A DNA stretch of 6,685 bases, taken from assembly GCA_029933535.1 (NCBI GenBank), contig JAOZNZ010000133.1:1436-8120 (forward strand), read 5' to 3'. Position 1 is the stretch's first letter; each line of letters begins with the position of its first letter. This stretch comes from a bacterium (GTDB taxonomy: Bacteria; Auribacterota; UBA3054; B51-G9). The position numbers and the translations under genes were made by a program. The notes under the pieces are model-generated. The model saw nothing but the letters and a program-made list of their open reading frames with translations. It searched no databases and was not told where the DNA came from. Below are positions 4,718-6,685 of this stretch, piece after piece.

Positions 4718-5061
4718 TCACGTTTGTACGGTTCGGCGTTCTTCAAATGAACAAATGGCGGCATACGCCAGTTCAAGGGCGCGCCTGCCTGCACGGGCGT
4801 GAATTGGCGGTTCTTTGTCTGCACGGAATGCATTAATTATTGCATTGAAGTGCTTATCAAAAGTGCGATGGAATTCTCTGTCAACATCGTTGAAATAACC
4901 TGCTTCCCAAACCTCGCGTGTTTCGCTGTCGTTACGCTGCAAAGAAATTCCAACATGTCAAACCCGTGACACTGGGTCTCAATCAAATTCTCGTGATTGG
5001 GACAATTACCTCCCCCACCTGTGAATTGCGGGTACATTGCGCTGTCAGGTATATTCATCAT
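4718..5061 (-). pseudogene. Gfo/Idh/MocA-type oxidoreductase relic, 5'-truncated and frameshifted
   Basis: Two overlapping frames join into one protein tail of about 114 residues. The first (from an ATG pair at 5061/5058) reads MYPQFTGGGGNCPNHENLIE and ends near GFDMLEF. The second continues from about 4942 with REVWEAGYFNDVD and closes with FNAIINAF, then PPIHARAGRRALELAYAAI. That ending is typical of the C-terminus of NAD(P)-dependent Gfo/Idh/MocA sugar dehydrogenases. The frames meet at 4940-4950, around TTTCTTT on the coding strand, where one missing base would restore continuity. The family normally has 330-400 residues, and the whole N-terminal Rossmann domain (GxGxxG) is absent. An in-frame stop lies upstream, so it is not a fusion with the mannosidase. 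AGAGG before 5061 could be an accidental ribosome binding site. Assignment of the first part to this family is less sure than the second. Confidence 0.6.
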
Positions 5062-5069
5062 CAGTCCTC

Positions 5070-5100
5070 TTCCCAAATTCGGTGACTAAACCGAAGGGAA
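5070..5100. repeat. Intercistronic hairpin between mannosidase and Gfo/Idh relic
   Basis: TTCGGT (5078-5083) pairs with ACCGAA (5090-5095) around a 6-nt loop. The stem extends to TTCCC (5070-5074) with GGGAA (5096-5100) across a 3-nt bulge (5075-5077). It starts a few bases after the mannosidase stop on the minus strand and ends just before the purine-rich stretch ahead of 5061. It could mark the mannosidase mRNA end or be a deletion scar, since the missing two thirds of the oxidoreductase should have been here. There is no T-run on the minus strand. Confidence 0.65.
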
Positions 5101-5107
5101 TTAAATT

Positions 5108-6685
5108 TTATACTTTGCTCAATAAATAACTGCGAATTTCAAAAGGACGAAATGCTAATTCCACCGGACCTGTTATTTCAATACTATCACTGATGGGGTC
5201 TTCGATACCGTTGCACGGCGTTATTTGGGTGAACGCCGGATCGCAGGACATTGTTCCGCTATTACTACGTCCATCGATTTCAACCAGTCTAATAACAAGG
5301 ACTTCTGAATCGTCTTCGTGCTGTTTCCATGCGCAAAGGCGGATTCCTGATGCTGTAAGATTTACCGGTGCCGGCAGATTCGGCAGGTTAGTATCAATTG
5401 CCGTGCAAAACTGTGTATTACATCCTTCAGCTTCGTCCCAAACCGGATTACCGTTTTGCCATCCGCTGTGCGGTAAAATGCTGTAAGTCAACTGGTGTTG
5501 ACCAAGATCAGCATCAGGATCCGGTGCCTGTGAACCTGTTAGCAAAGTCAGGCCAATGGTGTTACCGAGAACACTGTGTCCATATTTACAATCATTGATC
5601 AAAGCAACGCCGAACGCTTCTTCACTTATATCGCAATATCTTTGTGCGAGGAATTCAAATTGAGCACGGTCGCTGGGAAGATTGCGGTGCATCACCCTTT
5701 CATTAAAAGCGTAAGGAATGTCTGCACGGCAATGAGTTGTCGGCGCCATATCAAATGGGAAACGGACACGTAGTACACGATCGCGCTCCAGCCAATTGAC
5801 ATGAGTTTCAAAATCCAGACGAGGGCTATCGGCGCAAAGGTAGATTACTTGCTCGATAGTGCTCTTCCCAATACGAAATTCCAGACGAATACCGCTTCCG
5901 ACCGGGCCATTACCAAGTGGAGTGAACGATTCAAGATGGACAGTATCGGAGAGCATATCCTCATAAAAAAAATCAATATCCCACGCCGGAAAACTATTGG
6001 GTTGATCGATAAAGAGCTCAATTAAATTACCCGGATTTTCAGCAGTTAAAAACGTGCGTTGCTGCTGCTTGTCAAAACCTTCAACAATACGACCGTTACT
6101 TGTATCAATACGATAACGTACAAACGCATTTTCCAGAACTGTTTCGTCCTGAGAAGTGGGTTCAGTTTTATCCGCCGGCATTGCCTTGCGAAGCGTACAA
6201 GCGCTATGGGCGGGAATGCGAACCAGAGCGTTTTCATCCTGGGAAGCCAAAACAGCATTACCGTCAGCAGCTTTCCAACCTTCAGGAAGAGAAATACGTT
6301 TTGTGACGTCGCATGGAGCAGGATTGTATAGTCCAAGCGTATCGGATTCATTTTCACCAAGTTTTGAAAATGTGCTGTCTTGAAATTGATCCAATTGTTT
6401 ATCGACAGCATCATATTCCTGATGCGTATCAATATAGACCTGATTAATACTTGAGCCCGGAAGAATATCATGAAATTGATTGCGCAATAATTCGCGCCAG
6501 AGTCCGCGCATTGCAGAACGCTCGTCTAGCGATGCAAGCGTTAACAATTGCTCGATATATTGCAGACGTCTTTCTAATTGCCGGTTACGTTTTTTTACCA
6601 GAGCCTGTGTAGTTAAGGTAGCTCGATGGATTTCAAGGTAAAGCTCGCCTTCCCAGGTTGGCAGTTCATCCCAATGAGCTTCCAA
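5108..6685 (-). CDS. GH38 alpha-mannosidase, C-terminal part (N-terminus beyond window)
   Basis: These 525 residues are the C-terminal portion of a retaining, zinc-dependent alpha-mannosidase that releases alpha-mannose from glycans. Visible residues 1 to about 100 are the alpha-mannosidase middle domain: WEGELYLEIHRATLTTQ (11-27), a charged helical bundle, and LLRNQFHDILPGSS (66-79), whose His72 corresponds to the last zinc ligand of the family. From about 115 to the end runs the beta-sandwich domain, with NAFVRYRID (186-194), FPAWDID (232-238), ALINDCKYGH (361-370) and PDPDADLGQH (388-397). It ends naturally at RPFEIRSYLLSKV. The catalytic nucleophile and the other zinc ligands would lie upstream, beyond base 6685. 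Bacterial members run to about 800-1050 residues, so roughly half is missing through the window edge, not mutation. No frameshift is visible. It is the first gene of the minus-strand series. Confidence 0.9.
   Translation of the reverse strand: MEAHWDELPTWEGELYLEIHRATLTTQALVKKRNRQLERRLQYIEQLLTLASLDERSAMRGLWRELLRNQFHDILPGSSINQVYIDTHQEYDAVDKQLDQFQDSTFSKLGENESDTLGLYNPAPCDVTKRISLPEGWKAADGNAVLASQDENALVRIPAHSACTLRKAMPADKTEPTSQDETVLENAFVRYRIDTSNGRIVEGFDKQQQRTFLTAENPGNLIELFIDQPNSFPAWDIDFFYEDMLSDTVHLESFTPLGNGPVGSGIRLEFRIGKSTIEQVIYLCADSPRLDFETHVNWLERDRVLRVRFPFDMAPTTHCRADIPYAFNERVMHRNLPSDRAQFEFLAQRYCDISEEAFGVALINDCKYGHSVLGNTIGLTLLTGSQAPDPDADLGQHQLTYSILPHSGWQNGNPVWDEAEGCNTQFCTAIDTNLPNLPAPVNLTASGIRLCAWKQHEDDSEVLVIRLVEIDGRSNSGTMSCDPAFTQITPCNGIEDPISDSIEITGPVELAFRPFEIRSYLLSKV

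Noticed and set aside
6046..6471. 141-codon minus-strand open frame inside the mannosidase
   Set aside because: It is an out-of-frame shadow of the GH38 gene, whose own frame is continuous and conserved through this stretch.

Overview
This 6.7 kb window is bacterial chromosomal DNA of moderate to low GC. It has two parts facing each other. The plus strand (1-3119) carries conserved housekeeping genes: a TlyA-type rRNA 2'-O-methyltransferase overlapping an NAD kinase by 4 nt, then a separate dapA (4-hydroxy-tetrahydrodipicolinate synthase). The minus strand (6685 back to about 3280) carries a carbohydrate-degradation remnant. In transcription order it holds a GH38 alpha-mannosidase (N-terminal half beyond the window edge), a 5'-truncated and frameshifted Gfo/Idh/MocA-type oxidoreductase relic, an intact EFR1-type flavodoxin/ferredoxin fusion, and a small relic of a beta-propeller glycoside hydrolase (GH43/GH32-like). 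The two parts converge at 3120-3280.

The gene complement (GH38, Gfo/Idh, GH43-like, EFR1) and the dense short palindromes would fit an anaerobic glycan-degrading bacterium. Candidates are a PVC-group lineage (Planctomycetota or Lentisphaerota-like) or an Ignavibacteria/KSB1-like lineage. The sequence alone does not settle this, and I hold the assignment weakly.

The striking part is the non-coding DNA. The spacers at 1-130, 1813-2240, 3120-3340 and 3660-3870 are built almost entirely of short structured repeats. There is a degenerate 9-nt tandem array that runs into the tlyA start codon, and a degenerate 7-nt tandem array upstream of dapA. A 22-nt sequence is present twice. A motif of variable hairpin plus GTTATTTCATT occurs three times. 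There are about a dozen strong hairpins, one group forming a head-to-tail run of five. Several hairpins look nested: removing an inner hairpin restores an outer one. In the clearest case two diverged 25-nt elements sit in opposite orientation inside neighbouring palindromes. Hairpins also lie at both ends of the GH43-like relic and next to the truncated end of the Gfo/Idh relic. I read this as REP/BIME-like element activity (inference). No transposase is present in the window.

Functionally, nothing links the plus-strand genes to the glycan genes. The tlyA-nadK pair is probably one transcription unit. The mannosidase-to-EFR1 genes look like a decaying operon in which the last gene keeps a strong ribosome binding site.
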